Source: Aplectana chamaeleonis
Taxonomy: Eukaryota > Nematoda > Chromadorea > Rhabditida > Cosmocercidae
Direction: 5' to 3'
DNA: 64,000 nucleotides
NCBI GenBank assembly: GCA_029168955.1
Contig: JAPDOI010000121.1
Span: 620,001 to 684,000 of the forward strand
Part shown: piece by piece, positions 36,956-49,520 of the stretch
Position numbering within the stretch: position 1 is the first letter of the stretch
Layout of the letters: every line of letters starts with the position of its first letter
Position numbers and translations under genes: made by a program
The notes under the pieces: generated by a model
The model's input: the letters and a program-made list of their open reading frames with translations, nothing else
What the model was told of the DNA's origin: nothing
The model's database searches: none

Positions 36956-39025
36956 ATCCCGTTAGCTGGCGTCTGGTGAAGCGGGATGCCCTCTCAACCA
37001 ATACACTGCTGTAGGTGCCATAGGAGCTCGTGCGGCCTGAACGATACGCTTCCAATCAGAACGGTTTGCAGCAATAAGTTTAGCGTTAAGGGCCTTGCAC
37101 CATTGAGTCTTCAGATCATCCTCTATGTGTTTAAGCCATGTCTTCTTTGGAGCCGTTCTCTGGATTTTTCATGATGGTGGGCGCTTTTGCCAGAGCATAT
37201 TGTACGGGAGACAAGTAGCATCTATCCTACATATATACCCAAACCATCGCAAACTTCTTGTCTGCAGCTGTTCTCCGACCGCCGGTTGATTCATGCAGCT
37301 CCTCCGTATATCGTCGTTGCAGACACGATGACGAATCGTAATTCAAGGATCTGGCGCAAACATCGAAGACTTCTAGCTTGACGAGGTCTGACTTTAATAG
37401 AGTCCAGGTTTCCGAGCCGTATAGTAGTACGGGTATTATCAGCGCTCGGAACAATCGCACTTTAGTCTTCAGTCAAACGTTCTTTCTCCACAGACACCAA
37501 ACAGGCGATGCGAACGCAGTAGACGCCTGCACGACTCTGATGCAAACCTCTGCCGTGGCCGCAACATTTCGTTCCTGCCCAATTGAACCAAGGTATTTGA
37601 ACTCTTTGACCTGCTGAAGTTCTGCTCCTTCGAAGTGCACAGATGCAGGCGACCCATTCGTTGTCATGACTTTGGTCTTCTCCTGGTTGATTCTTAAGCC
37701 GTAGGAGCTTGCAACCTACGCCATATCTCTTATCGAAGACGTTGCCTCCGCATCGATATCCGCAAACACTGCGCTGTCATCCGCAAACATCAGATCTGTT
37801 ACATACTCATTACTTCCATATTGAACGCCTCTTCTGCTCTCGAAGACTTTCCTCATAATAGCGTCCACAACAAAATTGAAGATCACAGGCGAAACCAACA
37901 CAACTTGTCTCCAACGCGTACGGAACAGGTTGATCCTCCGTACGTTTCCTGGAGGAGCTTGACTGTCTTCTTCGGTATATCCTCGCTTTCAAGGGCTCCC
38001 CATGGCGCTGGCCAGTGAATGCAATCAAACGCAGATTTAAAGTCTATGAATGTGACAACGACACGCTTCCCAGAGCGAATTCTCTCTTCCATGAGCTGTC
38101 GAAGTGCGAAGATGTGATCATTGCAGCTTCTTCCTGGTCGGAATCCCGTCTGCTCTTCGCGACCAGTTTGCTCACGATGGCGCTGGAGCCTGTTCAGAAT
38201 AACTCTCATAAGAATTTGCCAACGATTGACAGCAGACTGATCCCTCGGTAGATTTTACAGTCCTTGACGTAGCCCTTCTTGTGGATGGGTACTATTGTAG
38301 CACGTTTCCAGGTAGCTGGTATTTTCACAGACTGCCAGATGAGAGTAATTAGTCAATAAAGTTGGCGCAGTTGGAGGTCTCCGCCAGCTTCAATGACCTC
38401 AGCAGTGACTTTGTCCACTCCTGACGCTCTCCCGTTTTTCAGTGACTTTATCGCTGCCGCTAGTTCATCCGCAGTGGGTTCCGAGTATAGAACTGGATCT
38501 GCAGGCGCTTCAACTGGCGGTGGTTCGACAAGCGGCCCTTGCGGTGCTCCATGACTGTACAGCTCACTGAAAAACTGTCTCCATCGATGAAGGCGCTCGT
38601 CCACTTAAAGCACAAATGACCCATCTGTATTTCTGATACTATCGCTAATGGGTTTCATCCTCCCTCCAAGCCGATTGAGTGTCCGGTAGAGCGTTTGATA
38701 GTCATGCCTGTTCGCAGACTCCTCCAAATCACCAGCTACTTTATTCCAATACAACTCTCGTTCCATTTTTAATCTGCAGCGAAGTTCTCTACAGAGCTGA
38801 CCATATCGATCGAAATTGTATAATTTCGCTCTTTTTCTTTCTTCTATGAGACGTATGGACTCGTATTTTATCCACTGCTGGGTTCGCCAGCGAGTGACAG
38901 GACAAAGTGGCTCCGCACACTCCACGATGGTGGCTGATGTCTGCTGTTCTTGTTCATCCACAGATGTGTCTTCTGCCAGCAACGCGAACCTATTCGACAG
39001 TGCACACGCACTCGAAGATACAGAG
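36936..39025 (-). pseudogene. RTE-like non-LTR retrotransposon family 2, 5'-truncated
   Basis: Encoded a reverse transcriptase for target-primed insertion. On the minus strand, in order, are a linker (39020-38607); KNGRASGVDKVTAEVIEAGG; PIHKKGYV with YRGISLLSIVGK; EQTGFRPGRSCNDHIFALRQ; motif A FIDFKSAFDCIHW; motif C as FADD (MFADDSAVFAD); VLLYGSETW; and a C-terminal NRSDWKRIVQAARAPMAP segment. Stops near 38606 and 38353 and frameshifts near 38200 and 37900 break it. No endonuclease domain is present, so the copy is 5'-truncated near 39025. It ends in a (GAGT)n tail (36936-36955). It differs clearly from family 1. Confidence 0.92.
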
Positions 39026-40590
39026 TAAATTTTTCTCCCAAATAAAAGATACGTTATAAGGTATGCGCACCGAGATTGCGCCAACACACACTAAGGAACG
39101 CAAAGAACCAAAGCAATCCGTACCGACTGTAGGTTACGTTCGGAGATTTTTCAGCAGAGACGCTATCAATTTCGAATTGCCCGCCCTTTGTCACTGCTTT
39201 TTGTGAAACCTGATAGCATACGAGAGGTTCTCCATTTTGACCGACGATTTGTTCCGTACGTTATTCATGGCGAAACATAACTACTGATAACGATGTTCAA
39301 ACAAAAAAGAGACGCGCGCTCCCAGACCTTAGTTCGTTGCAAAAGCGGCAACGATTTCCATGTTATGCTTCGTAAACTATTCTGACCACAAACACTACGT
39401 CAGAACTAGACAATGTCTAGAGCTCCAAATACGTAAATGTACAGTCCACCGCTACGGAAAAAAGGCATTGGTGCGTTTGCGTGATTTCACAAAGTAGACA
39501 GTAGCCATGGTTAGCTTGATTCCACTTCCGCCCTCATTCAACAAAGGAGTGCCCGCAGGCACACCCGAGCACACTAATTGCAGTGAAATTTCCTATTTTC
39601 TTCAATTCTCGAGATGAAAATACCGCAAAAGATAAAAAAACAGTGAGTTCGCCCCGCTCACAAACAATCTCCATACACCTATGTATGTATATTCACCACT
39701 AGAGATACAAACAGAAATAACACGAAAAAAGAAAGGAACAAGGAAAACAATATTACAAACAGAAATAACATGAAAAAAGAAAGGAACAAAGAAAACAATA
39801 TTATACTAAAAAACATATGTCCCCTTAAAGATTGATGGCAAGCATAGAACTGAGCCAGCTATGGCTACAGTATATGTACATAGTTAAAATGCGCAACCGC
39901 ACCACTGCCTTTTTGCGTTGCAGTGGATCTCGTGATATTCTAAGGAACAAATCAAAAATTTTCGGTTTCTTGACTTTGAAGGGAAACATTTTTCCCGGAA
40001 CTCATATTTTACGTAAGAACCCTTGGTTCACCTTTACGTCGGTCATTAATGTCTCAAAGGCGGTAACTTCAAAAGACCATCACCAAGGGCGTTCACAATG
40101 ATAAAATTTATCAGCTTTCCGCAAAACCTAATGGATGGGAGTTGAATGGGTGATGACTAGGGGTGTGCGGAAATTTCAAAAAAAAATCATAAAACAAGAA
40201 ATCGAGTTTGTCAGAAAATCGCAAACAGAAAACAGGCAGCCCACAATGGCCAGAAAACAGAAAATTCTGCAAGCCTCTGGTGATGATCGGTAAGAAAACA
40301 AAAAAAATTACCGCACATAAAAAAAAGATCTTTCAAAACGCGAAATTCCTATGTTTCCTTAACACCACAAAGTATTCAAGCTCATCATCCATCTACTTAT
40401 GACTTATGTAATTTTTAATGAGTCCGCGAAGCAGCTACGATAGGTGCATATCTTGGGAGAGAACAGGGATTTATCCTCCACTTCTTACGCGTTGAATTCT
40501 CGGTGAAATCCAAGTTTGCGGTGAATTGACGGTAGATTTCAAGCAATTTCTTCTAGAGCCAAGGGCTGTATATACAATCACATACAATTC
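39026..40590. other. Intergenic with a 48-bp tandem duplication
   Basis: ACAAACAGAAATAACA, GAAAAAAGAAAGGAACAA and GAAAACAATATTA at 39707-39754 are repeated at 39755-39802. Otherwise AT-rich, no gene. Confidence 0.55.
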
Positions 40591-40742
40591 AGTTCCGCAA
40601 TCGCGTTCAGTCCTCATTATCACAATCGTAGAAGCGAAGCGGTTGTTTTAAAAAAATTCAACTAGAATCATTCTCAAAACGACCGCTTTGCTTCAACGAT
40701 TGTGATAATGAGACTTTGCGAACTGAACGCGATTGCGGAACT
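40591..40742. repeat. Palindromic MITE, about 65-bp arms
   Basis: AGTTCCGCAATCGCGTTCAG, CATTATCACAATCGT and AAGCGGTTGTTTT are inverted at the right, ending at 40742. A fragment of the same family (ACAATCATAGAAGCGG, AAACAACCGCTTC) lies at 53697-53780. Confidence 0.9.
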
Positions 40743-41231
40743 AGATCATATGTGTACATGTGAATAAAGCTCAGCAGTATCACAAAACCCGACTGCTTTT
40801 TTCAAGCAAAATATTGGCATAAATGAGGTGGGTTGTGTTTGCTAACTCGTGCTTGTAAACTCGAGTTAGCTAACATAACTCCACCGATCGCTCATGCATA
40901 CCGCCCCAGGTATAGTAAACCTAAGCCTTGAAAAGGGAGGAAACTCCTACCTGTGGCAAGCTACGACTGAGGTGTGAAATCACCGCGGGGACGAGATGCC
41001 CGGAAACCCGTTTGTATGCCTTGCTAGGCTTATTTTATATCGTACGTCATCCAGCCTTTCTAACCCTTACGCAGTCCTTCCTCGGGATCAGGGATGAGCG
41101 GAATTCCGACTTCCGATTTCCGCAGGTTTTTGGGCCGCGGTATTCCGCTTTCCAATTTCCGAAAAATGGGTGCGGAAATCGGAAGAAAATGCGGAAATAA
41201 TCTAAACGTGCATCCACTGACAGAATCCTAA

Positions 41232-41717
41232 AAGCAGTGTTCACGATAAAAATCGTTTTTCTGTTTTCCCGCCTATCTTGAAAACGACCCCATGCTGATT
41301 CCAATGATGTCTCTGTCATCGTACAAGACCTTCTGGGAACGGAGGTATGGCCCCTCAAAAGTTGAGCTAAGGAAACATGGTGGACGAGTTGTCCGAGGCT
41401 TGTAACTTCCGTGTTTTGCAGCCGATGTATGCGAGCTGACCTGATTAAAGAAAGAAGTGGAGAATCAAGGGAAGAACGAGGCTAATGATTGGAAATCATC
41501 GCTTATCTCACGATCTCGAGCATTCATTTGTTCACGTCGGTGGGCGTGTGTTGCGCTTTTGGGGTTTGCCTTGCGCTCGAAGTGGCAACTTCGGGCATTT
41601 TTGGAGCCTTTCCTGGCTCGTTTTCATGCGTTTTTTCGACGTCAGCGTTACAGTGTGCCCCTCCACTTCCCATTCCTAGTGGAAACTGAGAGAAAATTTT
41701 TATCGTGAACACTGCCT
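41232..41717. mobile_element. TTAA MITE, 486 bp
   Basis: The left end AAGCAGTGTTCACGATAAAA follows CTAA. The right end TTTTATCGTGAACACTGCCT is followed by TTCA. Both flanks are mutated TTAA. No transposase; frames inside are short. Confidence 0.85.
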
Positions 41718-41986
41718 TCAAGTTGCCCACTTTGCCCATTTCGCCAATTTTTCACCCTTGGATAGCAGCGGTATTGTACGTATTGAAAGGCTTCAAGCAA
41801 TGCTTTTTTGCGCGGAAAAGAAGCACCTTAAAACATCGTTTTTGTAAGAGTGAGTGCACGGTATTGTACTAGTACTACTCAAGATGTCAAGTCCAACTTT
41901 CCAAATTAATAAATATTATCAATAGGAGACAGATTAGATTGCAGACTTACTCCACAAAACAATGTTGATTCTAGAGTTCGCGCAAT

Positions 41987-42113
41987 CATTTTAGTCTGAT
42001 GAGTGGACGGGGCTGCGACGGTAGATCACCCCGCGCGAATCGAAACCCCATTCTCCATTGAGGCTGCCAACCCCGCACGGCCAGCCGCCTGGTCCATGCG
42101 TCAGACTAAAATG
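41987..42113. repeat. MITE with CATTTTAGTCTGA TIRs, 127 bp
   Basis: CATTTTAGTCTGA at 41987-41999 and its exact inverse at 42101-42113. GC-rich interior without coding sense. Confidence 0.8.
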
Positions 42114-42215
42114 AAAACGGAAACCATATGTATGCGCATGAATTACACATTGGGTGGATTTTTTATCGCAGCAGTATTCATACATGCTTTATTTCTAGAA
42201 CTTCGTTCGTCTCAA

Positions 42216-42657
42216 AGGCAGGGTTCGCGATAAAAACGAATTTTGAGCTCTCTTCATAAGAATGTAGATTTGGCCATCGCAAAAGTAAAAGTAAGAGGAA
42301 AACCCGGGCATTCGAGGGAAAAACGCTCAAAAACAAGGTATAACGGCTAATTACCGGTGTCGGCCGACCCCCTAATTAACGCGATTTTCATTAATGCTTG
42401 CTTATCCGACATTTATTTGGCAATTAAAGTAATCAGTAGTCTCCGGAAACGTTCAGAAATTACTTTAGAAGCAAAGTAAAAGTTGACAAAACAGGCGTTT
42501 GCCCAAATCTCGACAATTGGGGGCGGGAGGACACCAAGCCATAACTTGTTCCTGAGCGTTTTTTCTCCAATTTTTTACTTATTTTCACTTTTGTGATGGC
42601 CAGATCTACCATTCTACGGTGATAGCACAACAACCGATTTTATCGAGAACCCTGCCT
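42216..42657. mobile_element. TTAA MITE, 442 bp
   Basis: TCAA then AGGCAGGGTTCGCGATAAAA at the left. TTTATCGAGAACCCTGCCT then TTAA at the right. Subterminal GATTTGGCCATCGCAAAAGT and its inverse extend the dyad. The end fragment at 5393-5449 is the same type. Confidence 0.85.
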
Positions 42658-43149
42658 TTAATGTTTCAGTAATAAAAAGTCGTGTCCACTCATAGACGAA
42701 TACAGATGAGTGGATGAAATTATGGATGATTCGTGGGGTTGTAAGTAATAATGGGAACTTTGAAATACTCCATCGGGAGTGACGCGGACTCGATTCGACC
42801 GAAACGATTTTACGCGCGAAAACAAACGTAAAAACTCGGCGACAGATTGTTCATTGGAGAAGGTCGAGTCAAGGTCTCTCTATGCTGACATGTATGGCTA
42901 GTTCTTGTACGGCTAAAAAACTTCCGTGGATGAGTACCTTGAAGACGAGGAGACCACTTTTGGAATTCTGGTCAAAGACTCATACTGGGATGAGAAAGCA
43001 CAGTACGCAATGTGTTACTACATCGGAAAACTACTTCATCAATTGAACTACAAAAGTGAGATCACCTTGTCATGCACAAGATGTGGCTGATTTAAAAATA
43101 CTCTATTCGAGAATCCGAAACCAACATGTGGTTTTTGGGCACATATACT

Positions 43150-43330
43150 TTAGGATCTTTCGGGGCAGGGTTCGGCGCGGGTGTGGATATCCACACCGGG
43201 GGTCTGAGCTGCGCAAGGGTGGAGAGAGGGGGGTCTGAGCTCCACCGGGAGACCAAATGAACCATTCTGAGCGCTTCTGGGAGGGGGTCTGAGAAAACCC
43301 CCAAAAGTTTGGTTTTGGAGGAGGGGGGTC
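43150..43330 (+). repeat. G-rich GGGGTCTGAG patch
   Basis: GGGGTCTGAG recurs four or five times with runs of four to six G. Quadruplex potential; no gene. Confidence 0.55.
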
Positions 43331-43449
43331 TTAGTGAATTTAGCCTTGTACACACCCTGTTTCGGAGCACAAATAAACCGATTCTTGTCGTTTTTATCCA
43401 GATTTTCCAATGCCGAAATTGAAAATTGCAGTTTACGAAACGGGTACTA

Positions 43450-43656
43450 CAGTGCGTTTCAAAATTATGAAGGCACCCCAAAAAATGGCAATTTCGCTCA
43501 CAGGTCAGAGAATTTTGACCAGAGATCAACTCCATTCGATTCAGCATAGCCGAAAACCTTAGTAAACTTTCCTTGTGGAGAACACTTCTTCATACTTTTC
43601 GAAAAATATTCGCTAACATAAGATCCGACCGTTTCAAAATTATAAAGGCACCACCT
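43450..43656 (+). repeat. Left IR/DR arm
   Basis: Outer repeat at 43450-43478, inner repeat at 43629-43656. The stretch between them (GCATAGCCGAAAACC, AAAATATTCGCTAAC) is found inverted at 44866-44985. Confidence 0.85.
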
Positions 43657-43738
43657 GCGGTGCTTCTTTATCTCCCACAGTTTCAATCCTCCTGCACTCC
43701 ACTTAAAAGGCAACACTTTCGTGTACCTCTCTGACATT

Positions 43739-44787
43739 ATGCCTCGTGGATACAAACTTTCAAGTGAGGAACAAGCCCAAGTGAAAGCGTTGCATCAGGG
43801 TGGCCATTCGAATCGCTTCATCGCCGCTCAGCTTGGCCGTTCTCCAAACTGCATTGATAGCTACGTCATGAATCCGGACTCCTACGAAAAAAAAATGCCG
43901 GAGCACCACGAATGCTGTCTGGTGAAGATGCCCGTCATATTCGGCGTTCCATGTTCAATTCTACGAAGTCAGTCAACAAGGTCGGGTGCGAGCTGGCTCT
44001 TCCTGCGTCAAAGACTCTGGTATGGAGGGCCGTAAATGACAGTCCTGTCATTGTTCGGCAGTCTATGAACAAGGATCCAAAGCTGACTGATCTCCAAAAG
44101 TCCGGCCGACTCCAGTTTGCTCGTGAGATTATGAAAACGGATGGGGAATCCGTAAGTTATGTGGCACCCCAAGGCGCTTTTCCATTTTTGGCCAATTTTA
44201 TGCAATCTACATTTTTCAGATCGTCTTTTCTGACGAAAAGTAGTTCAACTCAGATGGCCCTGATGGGTTTCATAGTTACTGGAGAGATCTCAGGAAGGAT
44301 CCGCTCATCTTCAGAAAGCGCAACTTTGGCGATGGGTCACTAATGGTTTGAGGGGCATTCTGCAGCAGTGGCGTTCTCCAACTAGCTTTTGTTTCATGTC
44401 GAATGGATTCCAGGGAATACCAGAAGGTGCTTGCTGACCACCTCCTGCCATTTCTGAGAGGACGTCGCCGTCAGAAATACGTTTTCATGCAGGACAACGC
44501 CCCGGTCCACAGCAGCCGGTCAACTGTCGACTGGCTTAACAGCAAGAATATCGCTCTTCTGAAACGGCCACCTTGTATTCCTGACCTAAACCCGATTGAG
44601 AACATCTGGGGATTATCGTAGGGCAGCTATACTCTAATGGCATGCAATACAACAACATCGTGACCTCAAGAACCCCATTCTGATCGCTTGGGACAGTATG
44701 GACCTCTCTTTTAAAGAAGCTTACAGATAGTATGCCAAGTCGCATTTTTCTGTTATTGCTAATAATGGTGGACCAATCTGTTATTAA
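43739..44787 (+). pseudogene. Tc3-like transposase remnant (DD34E)
   Basis: Start MPRGYKLSSEEQAQVKALHQ resembles the N-terminus of Tc3 transposase: a helix-turn-helix region ending in ...DSYVMNPDSYEKK. The first catalytic Asp lies in IVFSDEK directly after the predicted intron, the second in YVFMQDNAPVH and the Glu in PDLNPIENIWG. A frameshift follows SYEKK near 43895, a stop replaces a residue just after FSDEK near 44249, and another stop follows ENIWGL near 44620. The C-terminal part resumes in another frame (LKNPILIAWDSMD) and ends at 44787. Dead copy. The plus strand has the same sense as the TIR order. Confidence 0.9.
44152..44219 (+). other. Predicted 68-bp intron in the transposase
   Basis: GTAAGTTATG at the 5' end and CATTTTTCAG at the 3' end. 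Removing it joins MKTDGES to IVFSDEK, restoring the spacing expected around the first Asp. C. elegans Tc3 transposase also has one very short intron. TTTTCAG is the typical nematode acceptor. Confidence 0.8.
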
Positions 44788-45179
44788 TCTGTTGTTGTTT
44801 TTTTATTGTTGTAAAGAAATTTGTCGTTTTTATTTAGTGCCTTTATAATTTTGAAACGGTGTTTTTTTAGGTTGCCGAATATTTCTTGTGAAAGTGTGAT
44901 GAAATATTTTCGGAAAAAAGTTGCTTGATGTTTTCGACTATGCTGCTTCGTATGGAATTGGTCCCAGCTCAAAATTCCTTCTCAGATGATTGGCCGCTCG
45001 GAGCGGACCCAGACAGCAACCCGAGCGTCGCTGTCTCTCCGCTCCGAGCGAAAATCGGGCATCTACTCGGGCGACCGAGGTTGCTGTCCGGGCGACTGAG
45101 GTCCGCTCGAGGTGACGTCCGATTGGATTTTCAACTGAGTTGCTGATGAGGACACGAGCTCTTCATGGGACGGCGTAAG

Positions 45180-46140
45180 CCACATCGTAATAGGCCAGTT
45201 GCGCTTGATGCAAAGCGTGTGACGCGTTGTGAGCTGTGAGTGGCGCTTCATACAAAGCGTGCCCCACGTGGCTAAAACTAGTAGGGCTTCATCCAGAGCG
45301 TGCGGCGCGCGGTTGGAAGGCAGCAGCGCTCCATGTAGGGTGTGCGCTGCGTGGTAAAAAACCAACAGCGCTCCATGAAGAGCGTGCCCAGCGTGGTTTA
45401 AAGCTAGTAACGCTTCATGCAGAGCATTCGCCGCTTGGTTCAAAGCTAGTATCGCTTCACCCAGAGCGTGCCCCGCGTTGCAAAAAACTAATAGCGCTCC
45501 ATGCAGAGCGTGTCCCGCGTGGTTTAAAGCCAGTAGCCTTTCAGCCAGAGCGTGCCACGCGTGGAATAAAGCTAGTAGCGCTTTATCTAGGACGTGCGCT
45601 GCGTGGTAAAAAACCAACAGCGCTCCATGAAGAGCGTGCCCAGCGTGGTTTAAAGCTAGTAACGCTTCATGCAGAGCATTCGCCGCTTGGTTCAAAGCTA
45701 GTATCGCTTCACCCAGAGCGTGCCCCGCGTTGCAAAAAACTAATAGCGCTCCATTCAGAGAGTGCCCCGCGTGGTTTAAAGCTAGCATCGCTTGCGTGCC
45801 CCGCGGTGTTAAAAACCAATAGCGCTTTATTCAGAACGTGCCACGCGTGGTTTAAAGCTAGTAGCGCTTTATCCAGAGCGTGCGTCGCGTGGTCTAAAGC
45901 TAGCAGCGCCTCATCCGAAGCGTGTCCCGCGTGGTTTAAAGCTACTAGCCTTTCAGCCAGAGCGTGCCCGGCGTGGTTTAAAGCTAGCAGCGTATTATGC
46001 AGAGCGTGCCCCGCGTGGTTGCGAGTAGCGCTTCATCCAGAGCGTGCACCGCGTGGTCTAAAGCTAGTAGCGCTTGATCCAAAGCGGGCCCCGCGTGGTT
46101 TAAAACTAGCAGCGCTTCATATAGAGCGTGCGCCGCGACG
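45180..46140. repeat. 42-bp minisatellite A, about 23 copies
   Basis: The unit reads approximately GTGGTTTAAAGCTAGTAGCG, then CTTCATCCAGAGCGTGCCCC. A block at 45343 recurs at 45595, an offset of 252 bp (six units), so there is a higher-order repeat. Because 42 is divisible by three, long frames stay open on both strands: 45236-46240 plus (334 codons) and 45063-45788 minus (241 codons), giving 14-residue repeats. These are most likely not genes. Confidence 0.95.
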
Positions 46141-46240
46141 TAGAACCTTAATCTGCATGATGCTGTGGAAAGTAGAGCACTACAGTGTGGAAGGTATTAA
46201 AATAGTTGCACTACTCTGTATTACAAATGCTGAAAACTAG

Positions 46241-47418
46241 TTCATTAATCAAAATTCAACAACAAGGTGTGTATACTCCTTTCACGGAACAATTACGCTA
46301 AAAAATCTGCACAAACAATGAGATCCAATTTCACAGACTTCAGAAGCCTTTCAACCGCTCTTAGCAGGTTCTAAGCATGCGACTCCAGCAGCAGTGGGGG
46401 CACCTAAAAAGCATTCTCCTCAGACCAATCATAATAATCGACAGGGTACGTCAGGTAAGAAGCTACCTCATCCTCGGTCTTTGCAAAGTTGCGCGACTTT
46501 GGAATTCACAACAGAAGCCAAGAATTCAACCGAAGACATCACTGGGTTACCGGATTGAGAGAGCGGCTGCGGTCGATAGGCCAGTGGTCCTTGAATGAGA
46601 AATTGAATCGATTGTGAGCAATCTACAATCCACAGATACCACATTTAAAAAAACTACAAAAAATATAACTGGCCCAGAACCGAGTCTAATTCCACCGCGA
46701 TCCAAACAAAACCACTCAACGTAATATAAACCCACAGTCAGAGGTGTGAACTTGAAATGGAGGTGAATTTAGTTGGTTAAGCTTTTTTGGGACTGTATGG
46801 GCACTCAAGATTACAGAAAATCTCAAAGTTTAAGTCCAAGGAGAAAAATCGCTCGATTGCTACCCCCCCCCTCAGGATAGAGCAGCCAGTAACGGTCGAA
46901 ATCTGAGGCCCGCTATCGATCTACAGCACCTGTGTTCTCAGTGGGACAAACATGGATTCGTCTCGCACATGCTACCTTGGATCCATTTCATGCTCCTGAA
47001 GCCATGAATAAAATATGTGAGGGGTCTTAGCGCTTCCCAACAGCGAAGAAGGCTCTGAAAGGGGGAGAAGAGGGGGGGGAGCGAAGTGTCATGATTGGAG
47101 AAAGCACCGGATAGAGACGGCCCGCTCTCCACGTCCCTATCGGTTGTATCTTTTACTCTGACGCCACGTAACTATACGGAGCCGTCTACCATCCGTAGTG
47201 ATCCTGCACCGCTCTGTGCCGCCCTTAGACCTTCTTCATAGTCGGGCGATCGATTGTAGCCAGCCCGGTCGATGAGCATGCGAAGGAGGTGCACAAAATC
47301 CATCCGTTATGACCGGACTGAGCACGTTTGTGCCGCCCGTGGCCATTCCGGTCTATACGCATGCAATACGTTGCTCACTTAGGTCTAAAAATCCCCTCGA
47401 TGTGGCCGTACTGGACCC
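46241..47418. other. Interior of the 4.86-kb insertion, no feature recognised
   Basis: No gene. CCCCCCC runs near 46863 and G runs near 47070. Confidence 0.4.
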
Positions 47419-47490
47419 GCATGGTCCGTCCTGATCCAGCTGTGACCGTCATGGTAGTGACGGTCACAGCTGGATCAGGGCGGACCATGC
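47419..47490. repeat. 33-bp-arm palindrome
   Basis: GCATGGTCCGTCCTGATCCA... at 47419-47451 pairs with 47458-47490 with one mismatch around a 6-nt loop. Confidence 0.97.
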
Positions 47491-48515
47491 AATGCATTGA
47501 TTGCTAAGGTGGGAAATCTCCCGTTACGGCCGGATTCAGCCGGCCGCCGCAGCGCGATCCCCCTCACTCGTGGCAGTGGTTTGAGACCCTCTCTGACAAT
47601 GGCCGCGTTAATCCGCCATAGGCCCCGCTCACACGGGCTGTAGGCCCGAACGTTCGTCAAAACAACAACTGTCTAAGCAACAGAAAAAATGGTTCTTCCA
47701 CGCCTTTCAGCGTTACAGTCATCACACTGAGGGGCCGCTAATGAGCGCTTCGGTAAAATAAGCCTACGCTTGAGCTAGAAAAAAAAACAAAGTTGACCAT
47801 CTGAAGCGAGAAATTGCAAAATTTGCCCGTTGGAAAGTGGTGTAAGTCCCGTATATTTCCAAATGGTCTCTGAAGCCTCAGTTTTTCTTCTAAAATACAG
47901 CAGTTGTACAGAGGGTGTTCACATTGTAGGTTCATCGTAGAAGACTTCGGCTTCATGCCATACCTCACCTCGCGTGAGCACGCGTCGCGGTTCGATTAGT
48001 CTCGCGCGCAAGGCGAACGCTTAAAACACACCACCGTTTAGAAGTCTTCAGTTCTCCATACGAGGAAATGGGTATCGATTATGACAAGAAATGAACGCAG
48101 GAAAGCTAATAACGCTCCAGGACATGCCAGTTTATTGGATTTCACCTAAAAGCGAGAATGTCGCGTCCCGCCCATCGCGTTGCGCGCGACGCTCACCGAC
48201 CGCGACGCAGCAGGCACAGGTGAACAATGTTCGCCTCCCGTTTTGCCCAGAGAAATCCTTTTTTTGCTATTTCAGTATGAGCGACTTCAGTTAACATCCA
48301 GGTCGCCAGCGGATATTAGACAGGCCTGAACAACTCCAAGTTGTGTAAAAAACATTCTGTGGCGAATTCCATTTCAAACTAGAGAGACGAGTTGGAATAT
48401 CCTACTATGCGACCCCTACTGTGCTCTCAGGGTTGGTAATTTTCACCGTTGCTTGCCCCTGTTCTGAACACAGATAATAGTGAAAAAATAGCATTTACTG
48501 TGCTTCTCCGTGTCA

Positions 48516-49321
48516 AATTCCGCTCCGCAATTGCGTATCGAGACGCTTCGCGGCCGCACGCTCTCGAGCCGGACCAGATTCCAGCGCAGCAGCGGATCAG
48601 CTAATTGTAGGTGGTTTTTCGTTTTCATTAAAATTCTTGGTTTCTTCTGTGACTCAAGCTGCCATTTTGTGCTTCTACATATATTTAAGGGTTATATCTA
48701 TACGCACACTAATTATGTCCTTCCGGGTGCCTTCGCAACAATTTCTAGGGGAAAAAAATCAACGATGGTAGATACTTTCTAATTCACGTTTATTTTTGTA
48801 ATTCTTTTCCCTTTTTGTTTTTTTACATTCCAATAATTTATGATTGTTTGGTTTCCTATTTCCGGTCTCATCTCAGAATCGATCGAATTCGAGATTAAAC
48901 CGGAACTATTCTTAAAAACTCAAACACATGAAGAGAATAACGAAACTAAACAATCATAAAAATTATTTGAATGTTAAAAAAACAAAATGAATAGAGAATA
49001 TCGTATGAACGAAAAATAAACGAGAATAAAAAAATAAAAATAAACGAGAATTAAAAAAATTTAACCACACTCGGGAATTTTTTCTGCCCTGGAAGTTGTT
49101 GCGACGGCATCTGGGAAGAAAAATTCGTGCGCATGTATATAGATATGTATAACACTGTAATATATGAAAACACAAAAAAACGTGTTTAATCAGAAAAGGA
49201 AATAAGAGAGATAAATAAAATGAAGGGAACCCACGTACAATCAGCTGATCGGTGCTAGAAACTCGTCCGGCTCGGGCGCGTGCGGCCGCGAACCGTCTTG
49301 ATACGCAATTGCGGAGCGGAA
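48516..49321. repeat. Foldback element, 806 bp
   Basis: AATTCCGCTCCGCAATTGCG, TATC.AGACG.TTCGCGG and CCGCACGC at the left are inverted at the right end. Farther in, CTTCC..GTGCCTTCGCAACAA near 48720 is inverted near 49090, so the arms are long (300 bp or more, with decay). The terminus is related to 8813-8982. Confidence 0.85.
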
Positions 49322-49387
49322 TATGATGTGGAGAAGCAAAGAACATCAACTAGCAACTAGCAACTATTGTCAATCTCTTGACGGGGG

Positions 49388-49520
49388 GAAGCCGCGACGC
49401 TGTTATGATGGCTTCACAATGGAAGCCGAGCGGTTGTTTTTGGAAAAACACAATGGTAAAATTGGAAAAAACAACCGCTCCTCTCCCAAAATAACTCGAT
49501 TTCGGCTGCATCGCGGCTTC
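49388..49520. repeat. Foldback with GAAGCCGCGAYGC ends, 133 bp
   Basis: GAAGCCGCGACGC at 49388-49400 and GCATCGCGGCTTC at 49508-49520. The inner arms GAGCGGTTGTTTTT and AAAACAACCGCTC also pair. Confidence 0.85.

Noticed and set aside
45236..46240. 334-codon plus-strand frame and 241-codon minus-strand frame
   Set aside because: Both are read-throughs of the 42-bp minisatellite; the repeat length divisible by three keeps frames open on both strands.
47160..47660. CRISPR-like repeat spacing
   Set aside because: The repeated words are arms of palindromes, not direct repeats with regular spacers; the genome is eukaryotic.
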